Source of the DNA: Bacillota bacterium
Lineage (GTDB): Bacteria > Bacillota > Clostridia > Oscillospirales > Ruminococcaceae
Length of the DNA stretch: 40,005 nucleotides
Reading direction: 5' to 3'
NCBI GenBank assembly: GCA_023443315.1
Contig: JAEZVA010000027.1
Coordinates: forward strand, 1-40,005
Made by a program: the position numbers and the translations under genes. This document shows, piece by piece, positions 7,887 through 16,657 of the stretch. Positions within the stretch are counted from its first letter, which is position 1; each line of letters opens with the position of its first letter. A model generated the notes under the pieces. It saw nothing but the letters and a program-made list of their open reading frames with translations. It was not told the DNA's origin and searched no databases.

Positions 7887-8906
7887 ATGGCAATTAAAGT
7901 AGGCATCAATGGTTTTGGCCGCATCGGACGTCTTGTGTTCCGTGCTGCGGTTGCACAGCCCGAAATCTTCGAGGTAGTGGGCATCAACGACCCGTTTATC
8001 GACCTCGACTACATGGTTTATATGGTGAAATACGACACCATCCATGGCCAGTTTAAGGGCGATGTAAAGACCGAGAACGGCAAACTCATTGTAAACGGCA
8101 AGGCGATTACCGTATTTGCAGAGAGAGACCCCGCCAACATTAAATGGGCTTCCTGCGGTGCCGAGTATGTTGTAGAGTCTACCGGCGTGTTCTGCACCAC
8201 CGAGAGTGCTTCTGCTCATCTGAAGGGCGGCGCAAAGAAGGTTGTTATCTCCGCTCCCGCAAAGGATAAGGAGACCCCCACCTTCGTATGCGGCGTAAAC
8301 CTTGAAAAGTACACCAAGGACATGGTGGTCGTTTCCAACGCATCCTGCACCACCAACTGCCTTGCTCCCCTTGCTAAGGTTATCAACGATAAGTTCGGCA
8401 TCGTCGAGGGTCTGATGACCACCGTACACTCCACCACCGCTACCCAGAAGACCGTTGACGGACCTTCCGCCAAGGACTGGAGAGGCGGACGCGCCGCTGC
8501 CGGCAACATCATCCCTTCGTCTACGGGCGCTGCTAAGGCTGCTGCTCTTGTAATTCCCGAGCTCAAGGGCAAGCTGACTGGTATGGCATTCCGTGTTCCC
8601 ACACTGGACGTGTCGGTTGTTGACCTGACTGTTAAGCTCGAGAAGCCCGCCACCTACGAGGATATCTGCGCCGCTGTCAAAGAGGCGTCTGAGACCACGA
8701 TGAAGGGCGTTCTCGGTTACACCGAGGACGACGTTGTATCCTCCGACTTTTACACCGAAGTGCGCACCAGCGTATTCGATGCAAAGGCCGGTATTGCCCT
8801 CAACGACACCTTCTTCAAGCTCGTTTCTTGGTACGACAACGAGTGGGGCTATTCCAACAAGGTGCTCGACCTGATTCAGCACATGGTTGCGGTTGACAAC
8901 AAGTAA
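7887..8906 (+). CDS. gap: Glyceraldehyde-3-phosphate dehydrogenase
   Basis: The enzyme oxidises glyceraldehyde-3-phosphate with NAD+ and phosphate in glycolysis. The 339-residue length is normal. The N-terminal Rossmann motif INGFGRIGRLVFRA and the catalytic Cys154 in SNASCTTN are present, and the C-terminus has the family's WYDNEWGYSNKV. The reading frame extends upstream to 7755, but conserved sequence starts at MAIKVGINGFG, and a GGAG lies about 10 nt before the ATG at 7887. Codon use is strongly biased towards C-ending codons, as expected for a highly expressed gene. It is transcribed alone with its own terminator; the other lower-glycolysis genes often found next to gap are absent. Confidence 0.98.
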   Translation: MAIKVGINGFGRIGRLVFRAAVAQPEIFEVVGINDPFIDLDYMVYMVKYDTIHGQFKGDVKTENGKLIVNGKAITVFAERDPANIKWASCGAEYVVESTGVFCTTESASAHLKGGAKKVVISAPAKDKETPTFVCGVNLEKYTKDMVVVSNASCTTNCLAPLAKVINDKFGIVEGLMTTVHSTTATQKTVDGPSAKDWRGGRAAAGNIIPSSTGAAKAAALVIPELKGKLTGMAFRVPTLDVSVVDLTVKLEKPATYEDICAAVKEASETTMKGVLGYTEDDVVSSDFYTEVRTSVFDAKAGIALNDTFFKLVSWYDNEWGYSNKVLDLIQHMVAVDNK

Positions 8907-8960
8907 GCACTAATAGTATATTCCCGTTGCCGTAACAACGATAGTCTATTCTTTTAAAAT

Positions 8961-8997
8961 AAGCGCCGCCGGTATCTTGTACCGACGGCGCTTTTGC
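8961..8997 (+). terminator. Terminator of gap
   Basis: A 14-position stem with one mismatch (8961-8974 with 8980-8993) and a GC core is followed by TTTT, about 55 nt after the stop codon. Confidence 0.8.
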
Positions 8998-9199
8998 ATT
9001 GGCTGCACAAGCGGTACACATCCTTCGTTTAGCTGTTGCGTAAGCCGGTTAACCCCGCCCCCATTTCGATTGCTGTGGGGCTTATTCTGTTCGTTTGGCG
9101 TGCGCCAGAACACGCTGCCCCAGTCTTGTGCGATAAGGATGGCTGTGCTAAACCCGTTGTGCTATGGTAGTTGAAGCTAATAAGCACAATACGAAAAGC

Positions 9200-9228
9200 A
9201 AAGAACGGGTGCATCGCACCCGTTCTTT
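9200..9228 (-). terminator. Terminator hairpin after surface protein gene
   Basis: A perfect 13-bp stem (9200-9212 with 9216-9228) with a 3-nt loop lies about 38 nt beyond the stop on the minus strand. The T-run is modest. Confidence 0.65.
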
Positions 9229-9266
9229 GTTGTGGTTATCAAATTAACTGCAAGTTAAAACAAAAA

Positions 9267-10304
9267 CTACTTAGAAGCCTTCTTAACGGCTACAAAGCCT
9301 GCGCCTGCAAGAGCAAGGGTAGCAAATACCATTGCGATTGCGAGGATGTTGGAATCGCCGGTGTTGGGGTTTGCGGTAGAGCTATCGGGGGTTGCATCGG
9401 TTACGGAAGCCATCTTCGTTGCGAAGATTGCATACTCGCCAAGACGACCAGTGGTCTCGAACACGATAGCGCCGTTTTCGATGGAAGCTACGATGGGCTC
9501 ACCGTACAGAACGCCGTCTTTTACAGCGTAAACATAAGCGGTGGTGCCATTCTCGTTCTGCCAGTCGTTGTTGAAGTTAACCGAGATCTTTGCAGCATCC
9601 TTTAAGTAGGGGTTGCCGGGGAAGTTGATGTACTTAACGTCCTTATCGCCAGCAATCTTAGCGATTTTCTCGGGAACAGCGGTGGTAGCAGCAAGGAACA
9701 ACGAGGTGTCCTGCTTTACAACCTTGGAGAATACGATGCTGTAAGAAGAGTAGTTGATGGAAAGCTTCTGCTGTACGTCAGCAACGCGTGCAAACACCTC
9801 AGCGTCGATAACAGGCTCGGTTGCGTTGAGCTTGTAGGTATCGTCAGCCTGGGGAATCAGGTCGTCCTCATAGTGACGGCCGTTGAACATGGTAATAACC
9901 TTGCTCATGCTGCCCTTTACCTTGTCGCCTGCGGAAGTAACCTGAGCAACAACCACGGTGATGGTGATGTCGTGCTCTTCAGCTGTGATGGTAGCCTTGG
10001 GGGTAAGCTTAACCGAGTAGATTACCTTACCGTCGGGCTCGGTGATCTTCTTGTAGCTGATGTTAAGCTTTGCGGGGTCGGAAGAAGCCACGCTCAGGCT
10101 CTCTTCGCCGTTCCACTCGTCAAAGTTGCCACCTGCTGCGAGGTTAACGGTTACAGGCTCGTCTGTGAACTCAAGCTTCTCGGGGAATGTGGAGCTGCCG
10201 GGTACTGTACCAATTACGTCTCCGCTGATGTCGGCCGCAGACACTACTGCGCCCAGACTCAGCATCATTACTGCTGTCAGAACCAATGCGATTAGTCTTT
10301 TCAT
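9267..10304 (-). CDS. Secreted protein with NPNTG sortase sorting signal
   Basis: This 345-residue protein has a cleavable signal peptide (MKRLIALVLTAVMMLSLGAV, then a site near SAA), an extracellular region of about 285 residues without a recognised enzyme motif, and a cell-wall sorting signal: NPNTGDS at 312-318, a hydrophobic helix at about 320-340 and a KKASK tail. NPxTG-type motifs are typical of class B sortase substrates in Clostridia, so the three sortases of this window are plausible partners (inference). The mature part is rich in Thr, Val and Asp and looks like beta-sandwich repeats. GRLGEYAIFA before the anchor resembles the end of domains common in Gram-positive surface proteins. 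The ATG at 10304 follows AAGGAGG; the gene has its own promoter and terminator. Confidence 0.8.
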   Translation of the reverse strand: MKRLIALVLTAVMMLSLGAVVSAADISGDVIGTVPGSSTFPEKLEFTDEPVTVNLAAGGNFDEWNGEESLSVASSDPAKLNISYKKITEPDGKVIYSVKLTPKATITAEEHDITITVVVAQVTSAGDKVKGSMSKVITMFNGRHYEDDLIPQADDTYKLNATEPVIDAEVFARVADVQQKLSINYSSYSIVFSKVVKQDTSLFLAATTAVPEKIAKIAGDKDVKYINFPGNPYLKDAAKISVNFNNDWQNENGTTAYVYAVKDGVLYGEPIVASIENGAIVFETTGRLGEYAIFATKMASVTDATPDSSTANPNTGDSNILAIAMVFATLALAGAGFVAVKKASK

Positions 10305-10349
10305 GCTTTTTTCCTCCTTGAAATGTAGTGAGCGTTGTGCTCTGGACCT

Positions 10350-10379
10350 ATTATAGCCCACATTTCAAGCAGATTGCAA
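10350..10379 (-). promoter_or_regulatory. Promoter of surface protein gene
   Basis: On the minus strand TTGCAA (10379-10374) and a perfect TATAAT (10355-10350) are 18 bp apart. Transcription would start about 40 nt upstream of the ATG. Confidence 0.6.
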
Positions 10380-10673
10380 TACCCAAAACGACATTATTGT
10401 GTAACTAATTTGTAATCTATTTATGTGTATTTTGTACAACAACACTAGAATAAATGGCACATTTGTAGTATATTTTAACCATGGAAAGGGCTGTTATATT
10501 TATTTGTTACATTTTAGAATCGTAATAAGAATCTACTTCCATTTCTCGCTTCCAGCTATCGCTATGGGCTCCTATTCCTTCTTGCATGAGCAATATACGC
10601 CAACATTTTTACTTGTGTTATGTAAACTGCTCAAATGAGATGTACACTAGCTTACGACAAACTGTACAAAGAC

Positions 10674-10710
10674 AAAAGGCTTTGAGCGGTCCATAAAACC
10701 CCTCAAAGCC
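10674..10710 (-). terminator. Terminator of DUF4358 lipoprotein gene
   Basis: GGCTTTGAG (10678-10686) pairs with CTCAAAGCC (10702-10710). On the minus strand the hairpin is followed by TTTT. Confidence 0.75.
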
Positions 10711-10728
10711 CACGTTACGGAAGCGTAC

Positions 10729-11238
10729 TTACTCCCCAAGCACCTTTTTTGTTATGGATTGTAAAACTTCATCCGAATTTTTACACATCACCAGCACGAG
10801 CGTACCGTCCTTAAGCTCGGATACCTTCGCGTTCTTTGCATTTTCGTATTGGTCCGGCAGGTAGAACTCAAACGCCCTCTGCTGATTATCCACAAACGTG
10901 TTTAACCCCGCAAGCACCTTGTCCTTCTTACCCTCAGCGGGCTTAATCACCGCGATGCCGTATGCGCTGACGTTCCACGGCGAGATGCTGATGGCGTATG
11001 CCTCTGCGTCCTCATGGGCAAAATCGATGAGTGGGAATACCATCTCTGCCTGCTCGTCGTCGGCAGTGGTGGCAATGGGGGTGCTGTCGTTCTCTTCCTG
11101 GCTGCGCGCCTCGGTGATGGCGGCGGTGTAGAGTGCTGTGAGCTCCTCAGGGGTTTTTTGCTTGCCGGATGATTGCGGCGTACAGCCTGCCAGTAGCAGA
11201 ACGGCCGCACAAGCAACGGCGATTAGTGTTTTTTTCAT
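10729..11238 (-). CDS. DUF4358 family lipoprotein
   Basis: This 169-residue protein starts with a lipoprotein signal and the lipobox LAGC (Cys19), so it should be anchored on the outer face of the membrane. The mature part matches the DUF4358 pattern from memory: an AYGIAVIKP strand, a helix with VDNQQRAFEFYLPDQYENAK, and a C-terminal DGTLVLVMCKNSDEV segment. The family is common in Clostridia and has no known function. The ATG at 11238 follows AGGAG by about 8 nt, and a terminator follows the stop. It lies downstream of the penicillin-binding protein gene on the same strand, but a 333-bp gap with a hairpin argues for separate transcription. Confidence 0.75.
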   Translation of the reverse strand: MKKTLIAVACAAVLLLAGCTPQSSGKQKTPEELTALYTAAITEARSQEENDSTPIATTADDEQAEMVFPLIDFAHEDAEAYAISISPWNVSAYGIAVIKPAEGKKDKVLAGLNTFVDNQQRAFEFYLPDQYENAKNAKVSELKDGTLVLVMCKNSDEVLQSITKKVLGE

Positions 11239-11571
11239 GTGTTGCTCCTTTGTTTGTAGTAGTATGTCTTGTCATTATCTTTGTTTCAAAATGTACAGTA
11301 AATTCAAGAAAAAGCATTCGTTAATGCAATTTGCGAATATTTTGCCACCATTTATAACAAAGACTCGTATTACCCTTTGCCGTCATCAATACAGTGTCTG
11401 TCGGGGAGTGTTTTATTGCACTGTATATACGGAATGTTATGGATATGACAGATGAAAATACAGCCCATTACAAGGCTGTAAGCATCCGTGAAACAATACG
11501 GCTGGCGTCGGTTTACCCGATACCAGCCGTTCTTAACTTATAAGATGTGCCGATGTGGTGATCTGTAAGGG
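11239..11571. other. Intergenic region with hairpin
   Basis: This 333-bp gap between two minus-strand genes has an AT-rich part and a hairpin at 11498-11530. No gene is supported, and no clear promoter for the DUF4358 gene was found. Confidence 0.45.
11498..11530 (-). terminator. Probable terminator of penicillin-binding protein gene
   Basis: The arms at 11498-11511 and 11517-11530 form a 14-position stem with one mismatch, about 40 nt after the stop on the minus strand. The following T-run is short. Confidence 0.5.
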
Positions 11572-13851
11572 TTACCAGTTCCACCACTCGTCGCTGTTGT
11601 CGTCATCGTACTCCTCGTCATGCTCGTCAGACGCGGTGTACCCGGTCAGGTGCTTGATACAGGTGTTGGGGAGATTATTGGGTGAATAGTACCCAATTGC
11701 CGTGCTTGGGCAAAGCGTGGTCGCAAGCTCGCCCGTTTCGGTGCAGTAGCTGCGCTGAACCACGTTGCTAGCTACGGGGAAGCTGCCCGGATTCTCATCC
11801 AGCTTCACAACCTCCTGCATCACGCGCTTCCACACATTGGGCGGCGGATAGCTGGAGTAGGTAATCTGCTTATTGCGGTCGTAACCAATCCAAACACCCG
11901 CCACATAGTTGGGGGTCGCGCCAATAAACCATTGATTGTAGTCCTTATCCGACGTACCCGTCTTGCCCACAACCTCGGCGCCCTGAACGCGGGCACCCAT
12001 ACCGGTTCCGGGTGAGGCGTTGACAACCTGATGCATAAGCCTGTTCATGATGTACGCGGTGTCTTCATTAATAACGCGGTTGCTCACCTGCTTGTTTTCA
12101 AGCACAACTTCACCCGTTGCGGCGTCCAGTACGCTGGTGTAGGAGTACGGCTCGGTAAAGGTTCCGCCGTTTGCAAAGATCTGATAGGCACCGGTCATCT
12201 CCAGTACCGTAACGCCCTCGGTCAAGCTTCCCAGCGCAAGCTGTGCAAGCCCGACGTCGGTTTTAATCTGTCCGTTGACCTCTTTTGCTTCTATCAGCGT
12301 CGTGATCCCCAGCTTGCTCTTCATAAAGTCAAAGCAGCGGCGGGGGGATAGCAGCTCGCAGACCTTTGCCGCGACTGTATTGGTAGAGCGCTGGATCGCG
12401 GTAACTATCGTGATATCGCCCATGTAAGGGGGGTTATTGTAGTGGTTAGACGGCCACTGGCTAATTACCTCGTCGCCGTTCTTGACCTCCGTCAGCGGCG
12501 AGTCTTCGAATACCGACGAGTAGGTAATTAGACCATACTCGATTGCCTGCGCGTATACCGATATCGGCTTGATAGACGAACCGGGCTGCCGCTTTGCCAT
12601 TGTGGCGTAGTTGAACACGCGGTCGCTCACCTTTTGCCCTCTGCCTCCAGCAATGCCCAACACACGTCCGTGTGTATCCATAATAACCATCGCGGATTGT
12701 GGCGGCTCCTTGTTTGTGACATAGGAGAACGTCTCGTCGTCGGCATACTTCTCGTCAAGTATCGCCTGAATACGCGGGTTAATGGTGGAATAGATGCGGT
12801 ATCCGCCGCTGTATATCTTGGTCGTCGCCTGCGCGCGGCTCATGCCCTTTTGCGCCACCAGGTCGGCGATAACCTCTTCAATAACATGGTCGACAAAGTA
12901 GCTCTGGGTAGAGTCGAACTGCTGCATCGCCTCTTCCTTTTTAAAGGTGAGGGTTGCCGACTCCTTTAACGCCTGCTCGTACTGCGCGTCGGTAATGCGC
13001 CCTTGATCGTGCATCTCGAACAGCACGTATTCGCGGCGTTCCTTGTTGTTTACGCTCCCCTTTGCGGTAAAGGGGTTAAATGCGGTAGGGTTCTTGGTAA
13101 TAGAGGCGATACACGCGCTTTCGGTAATGGTCAGATCACCGGCATCCTTACCAAAGTACAGGTTTGCCGCGGCTTGTATGCCGTTGGTGTTGTTTGCAAG
13201 GCTGATGGTGTTCAGGTACGCCTCCAGGATATCGTCCTTGGAGTACACCTTCTCCATGTTAATGGCGCGAAAAATCTCCTGCACCTTTCGGGTTACAGTC
13301 ACATCGGCCTCGCCGGTAATGTTTTTTATCAGCTGCTGTGTGATGGTAGAGCCGCCCTGTTGGCTCTGCCCGGTCAGATAGCGCATTGTAACGCCTGCGG
13401 TACGGTACCAGTCCACACCAGAATGGGCTGCGTCCACCTTATCGTCAAACCGTTTGTCCTCAATGGCGATAAACGCCTGCCGGGTATGTTCTGGTATCTT
13501 CTCAATGCCTACCCAGATGCGGTTTTCTCCGCCGATCAGGCGTTGAAGCTCGTAGGTCTCGCCCGTTTCGGGGTCCTCGGCATAGATGATGCTGGTATAG
13601 TTCTGTTTAAAGTTTCTAAGGTCAATGACATCCTCGGTGTTAACCAATCGAAGAATATACACCGAAAGCACGGTAGCCACAATGCAGCCTGTGATGACAC
13701 CAACCAGCAAAACGGTGGATAATATCCTGCCGATTACCGCAAAAATACCCTTGGTCACACGCCACGCATGGGATCCGCCGTTCTTTTTAATTGTGCTGCC
13801 TGTCGTCTTTGTGCCCTTAGGCAAACCATTTTTATCTGAAAGCTGTGCCAT
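11572..13851 (-). CDS. Class A penicillin-binding protein (PBP1-type)
   Basis: Bifunctional enzyme that polymerises lipid II into glycan strands and cross-links the peptides. The 759 residues contain a cytoplasmic tail, one membrane segment (about 41-66), a glycosyltransferase domain with catalytic Glu131 in EDKRF and the later GGSTITQQLIKN motif, and a transpeptidase domain with Ser425 in GSSIKP, an STN motif, and KTGTS. The C-terminus is acidic and ends in NSDEWWNW. A TTG-started frame runs to 13914, but MAQLSDK at 13851 is the best start, with GGGAGG about 12 nt upstream. No operon partner is evident. Penicillin-binding function is firm; the precise orthologue among the PBP1 proteins is not. 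Confidence 0.95.
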   Translation of the reverse strand: MAQLSDKNGLPKGTKTTGSTIKKNGGSHAWRVTKGIFAVIGRILSTVLLVGVITGCIVATVLSVYILRLVNTEDVIDLRNFKQNYTSIIYAEDPETGETYELQRLIGGENRIWVGIEKIPEHTRQAFIAIEDKRFDDKVDAAHSGVDWYRTAGVTMRYLTGQSQQGGSTITQQLIKNITGEADVTVTRKVQEIFRAINMEKVYSKDDILEAYLNTISLANNTNGIQAAANLYFGKDAGDLTITESACIASITKNPTAFNPFTAKGSVNNKERREYVLFEMHDQGRITDAQYEQALKESATLTFKKEEAMQQFDSTQSYFVDHVIEEVIADLVAQKGMSRAQATTKIYSGGYRIYSTINPRIQAILDEKYADDETFSYVTNKEPPQSAMVIMDTHGRVLGIAGGRGQKVSDRVFNYATMAKRQPGSSIKPISVYAQAIEYGLITYSSVFEDSPLTEVKNGDEVISQWPSNHYNNPPYMGDITIVTAIQRSTNTVAAKVCELLSPRRCFDFMKSKLGITTLIEAKEVNGQIKTDVGLAQLALGSLTEGVTVLEMTGAYQIFANGGTFTEPYSYTSVLDAATGEVVLENKQVSNRVINEDTAYIMNRLMHQVVNASPGTGMGARVQGAEVVGKTGTSDKDYNQWFIGATPNYVAGVWIGYDRNKQITYSSYPPPNVWKRVMQEVVKLDENPGSFPVASNVVQRSYCTETGELATTLCPSTAIGYYSPNNLPNTCIKHLTGYTASDEHDEEYDDDNSDEWWNW

Positions 13852-13952
13852 AGCCGCAGTCAGCCTCCCTTTTCGTAGTTTCGTATTATAGTAAAACAAA
13901 AAAATCAGCCACAAACCAAATCATCGGTTATTGTAGCACATCCCAGTCTACA

Positions 13953-13983
13953 ATTATATCATATTATAGGGCTGTTTGTGCAA
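13953..13983 (-). promoter_or_regulatory. Possible promoter of penicillin-binding protein gene
   Basis: A perfect TATAAT on the minus strand (13958-13953) is preceded by a TTGCAC about 19 bp away. A second TATAAT-like hexamer lies between them. The exact pairing is uncertain. Confidence 0.35.
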
Positions 13984-14135
13984 CAAAAATTCGAAAATAC
14001 ATAGTAATATTTGAGATTTTACGCATACTTCATTTCAATGTTGCCAACAATACATCGAACAAATGTCTCTTTTTATCGCTTCATTATCAGGCTTTGGCAT
14101 GTAAAACCCTAAGCCAGAAAGGCAGGAGCAACACC

Positions 14136-14510
14136 ATGAAAGCTGTGCTGCGATGGTTGTTATGCACGGCGGCAACCGCGTCGCTCGTCACCCTGTTTGC
14201 CCAGTACCCCGCAGTCAACAATCAGGCGCGAGCGGACATAAACGCCGTGGACATTGCGCAAACGGCGCCGCTTACGGCGGACGATGCAGCCGTGATTGAA
14301 CCCACCCCGCCTGCCCCATTGCAGGGCTATTTTCTGCGGGAGTATGACGGACGGCTTGCGGTGTTTGAGTCGGGCAACGAGGAGCCGCTGCACGTCTTTA
14401 ACGTGAGCATCGCTACGATGAGCGAATATGACCAGACCGAACTGCGTGAAGGCATCTTTGCCGAAAGTCTAAGCGACCTGCGCAGTTTAGTAGAGGATTA
14501 CACCAGTTAA
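14136..14510 (+). CDS. Small secreted/anchored protein with BofC C-terminal-like domain
   Basis: This 124-residue protein has an N-terminal signal or signal-anchor (about residues 5-22), a low-complexity linker rich in Ala, Asp and Pro, and a C-terminal domain (about 66-124) with GYFLREYDGRLAVFES and a closing LRSLVEDYTS. This agrees with my memory of the BofC C-terminal domain, found in Bacillus BofC, an intermembrane regulator of SpoIVB signalling in sporulation, and in many short Clostridial proteins of unknown role. The ATG at 14136 follows AGGAG, so the frame's upstream ATG at 14094 is not used. It is convergent with the beta-propeller gene across a shared terminator. A sporulation role is an inference from the domain and the presence of spoIIE. 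Confidence 0.65.
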   Translation: MKAVLRWLLCTAATASLVTLFAQYPAVNNQARADINAVDIAQTAPLTADDAAVIEPTPPAPLQGYFLREYDGRLAVFESGNEEPLHVFNVSIATMSEYDQTELREGIFAESLSDLRSLVEDYTS

Positions 14511-14593
14511 AAATAACACCTAAGGTTTCTTCCTTCGATAACGATAGAGCACCAGACTACCATATGAAACAATATGGTACAAATCAAACACGG

Positions 14594-14627
14594 CAAGGGG
14601 CGGTTTTTCCGCCCCTTGTTGTTTTGT
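14594..14627. terminator. Shared terminator of convergent genes
   Basis: A perfect 10-bp GC-rich stem (14594-14603 with 14609-14618), with a loop of five T and a T-rich tail on the plus strand, sits between the BofC-like gene and the beta-propeller gene. Confidence 0.75.
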
Positions 14628-14652
14628 TATGGTCTGCCTGAGAGGTCGCATC

Positions 14653-16650
14653 TCAACGGTTTCCCCATTCCAGTGTGTCGATAACCGAAAGGGTTTTCGC
14701 GTCGGCACTAATTAGGCTGTTATCCGACACGGCATACAGTACACCATCCACCAACACTCCTCGCAGCAAGGCGTCCTGCGGGCTTGCAGATACACCCTTT
14801 ATGCTACCCATCGGCGTCAGCTTGCCGTCTTCTATGCGGTAGAGGTGGTAGCCGGAATACTCCTGCTTGAGCTGTTTATTCTCCGCACCGCTCGTAACCG
14901 CTACAGGGATACCCACAAGTGCGTTTGCCTTGTCGTATAAAACGGCATCTAGGCTACGCAGTGCCTCTGTAAAGCTGCCACTCGCGCCAATGGTTTGGGT
15001 AGACGTGACTGTGAACTGATTGTTTTTGATATCAAACAGCGCAAGTTGTACCCCCTGCCCTGTGCCGGTAACGTCCGCCGAATAAAGCCCCAGTGCTAGG
15101 GTGTCGGACAAAAAGACCAGATTGTCGGGCAGTGCCGCCTTCGGCAGGTCTATAAGCGCCTGCGGAACAGCTTGCTGTGCAAAGTCAAACGCGGCGATAA
15201 TCGTGCCGTCTTCTTTTGCCCCGACATATGCCGTCTCTCCTACAAAGGTGACGTCGCCACCCCGAAGGGCAACCGATGCCGTCGTGCTACCCAGTACGGC
15301 AAGCGAGCTGTCAAGAGTAAAGGCGTTAAGCAGGGCCTCGGTCTGGGTGCCATTGTGTTGGGTTACGACGTTTACGCTGCCATTCGCTGCGTCATCTAAC
15401 CCAAGCATCCGCCCTGACAACTGAGTGCGCGCTACATCGACCGTACCAGAAGGCGCAAACGACAGCTTGAGCAGCTCAGACCCGTCCCCCCCGTCTATCT
15501 GGACGGGATTGACCAAAACCACGCCATCGGGCGAGCAAGAAACCTGTGTCGCTCCACCAAGCACCGTTCGGGTTACCACCTCGGTGCCCGAATCGTACAG
15601 GTCGAGCGCGCTTACCGTCACATAGCTTGCATCGGCGGCAATTTCGGGCACAATAATCGCACCCGCTCCAATGGGGCTAGTTTCTCCGCCCTTTGCAGTA
15701 TCGTACACACTCGGTACCATTTTTGCAATGGGCAGGGCGTCGCTGTACTCAAACGTCTGACGCTCGGATACCAGATACAGCGTGTTTTCTGTGACAAGGG
15801 AGCTGCGGTACGCGCCCTCCTGCGTAAACTGACGCAATAAAACAGGCTGGGAACGGTCGGTGATGTCAAACATCAACACCGTGGTGCCCACGCTTTGAAT
15901 CGGATCCAAGGCGTCGGCGCCCTGCTCGGGTTGGGTTATCGTAAAACTATAGTCGTTACACAAAAGGGTTAGCCAGTCCCCCTGCTGATACACCGAGATT
16001 ACATATCGGTCGTCGGCTAGGGTATCCAGTTGCGAAACAAACGACAGCGTGCCGTCTGACGCGGTTTGTGCTATCTTCACCGCATCGCCTGCCGCATAGT
16101 ACAGGTAACTTCCATCGGTCTGTACAATATCGGTTTGCTTGCTTTGGACGGTGGCTGACGCAAAAGGGGTCTCTGTGCGTTCTGTGTCCCCGTTTCCGCC
16201 GGTTTCGGCTCCCCCGCCTCCTTTTGCTTCATCCTCTTTGGGCGTCTCCCCACCCGCGTATTGGGCGGTTTTAGATAACGCCTTGCGCACGGCGGTATAA
16301 TCATCGGTTAGCAAGGAAGGGGCTTCCTCCTGCGATGCATTTTCTGCCTGCTCCATGATGCCGAAGCCAACCAAATCTCCCGAGTCGGCAGCGGATGCCG
16401 TGGCAAGGTTGTTTGGTAGCTTATTTACATAAAACAGTGCGATGCACAAAACAAGCCCGGCACACAATACGACCGCAATGTTTTTTGGTACAAACCACAC
16501 CCGCTTTGCGGTGACCGCAGATTGCATATCATCCAGTTTTTGCAGCATAATCTCGGGCGAGATACGGTGCGAGGGAACGATTTCTTGATTCAGTTGTTCC
16601 AATTTGCTGCGTAAAAATTCTATGTCCTGTTCTGGCTCATAGTTTGCCAT
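14653..16650 (-). CDS. Membrane-anchored beta-propeller protein, probable sigma partner
   Basis: This 665-residue protein has a short cytoplasmic N-terminus (about 1-55), one membrane helix (about 56-75), a Glu/Gly-rich linker, and a large extracellular region resembling the secreted beta-propeller family (Pfam Beta_propel): SKQTDIVQTDGSYLYYAA, then repeated strands such as PVLLRQFTQEGAYRSS. The gene starts 7 nt after the ECF sigma stop with a strong AGGAGG, so the two are co-transcribed. This layout suggests an anti-sigma or signal-receiving partner. The cytoplasmic part has no zinc-binding HxxxCxxC motif; it has a short helix with PSHRISPEIMLQKL, which may be the sigma-binding piece (inference). 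The signal sensed is unknown. The ATG at 16650 is set by the ribosome site. Confidence 0.75.
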   Translation of the reverse strand: MANYEPEQDIEFLRSKLEQLNQEIVPSHRISPEIMLQKLDDMQSAVTAKRVWFVPKNIAVVLCAGLVLCIALFYVNKLPNNLATASAADSGDLVGFGIMEQAENASQEEAPSLLTDDYTAVRKALSKTAQYAGGETPKEDEAKGGGGAETGGNGDTERTETPFASATVQSKQTDIVQTDGSYLYYAAGDAVKIAQTASDGTLSFVSQLDTLADDRYVISVYQQGDWLTLLCNDYSFTITQPEQGADALDPIQSVGTTVLMFDITDRSQPVLLRQFTQEGAYRSSLVTENTLYLVSERQTFEYSDALPIAKMVPSVYDTAKGGETSPIGAGAIIVPEIAADASYVTVSALDLYDSGTEVVTRTVLGGATQVSCSPDGVVLVNPVQIDGGDGSELLKLSFAPSGTVDVARTQLSGRMLGLDDAANGSVNVVTQHNGTQTEALLNAFTLDSSLAVLGSTTASVALRGGDVTFVGETAYVGAKEDGTIIAAFDFAQQAVPQALIDLPKAALPDNLVFLSDTLALGLYSADVTGTGQGVQLALFDIKNNQFTVTSTQTIGASGSFTEALRSLDAVLYDKANALVGIPVAVTSGAENKQLKQEYSGYHLYRIEDGKLTPMGSIKGVSASPQDALLRGVLVDGVLYAVSDNSLISADAKTLSVIDTLEWGNR

Positions 16651-16657
16651 TCCCCCG

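Larger units (their letters stand above)
8907..9266. other. Convergent intergenic region
   Basis: This 360-bp gap lies between convergent gap and the surface protein gene. It holds the two terminators (8961-8997 and 9200-9228). Short open frames between them lack ribosome sites and motifs. I see nothing else. Confidence 0.5.
10305..10728. other. Intergenic region
   Basis: This 424-bp AT-rich region holds the surface protein promoter at its left and the terminator of the DUF4358 gene at its right (10674-10710). No gene is supported between them. Confidence 0.5.

Noticed and set aside
7848..8882. Long minus-strand open frame of 344 codons
   Set aside because: It is the exact antisense of gap, rich in Gly and Val and Cys-poor motifs without family signature, and arises from the strong codon bias of gap.
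13003..13722. Plus-strand open frame of 239 codons inside the penicillin-binding protein gene
   Set aside because: Antisense shadow of a gene with all catalytic motifs; no ribosome site and no recognisable protein motif.
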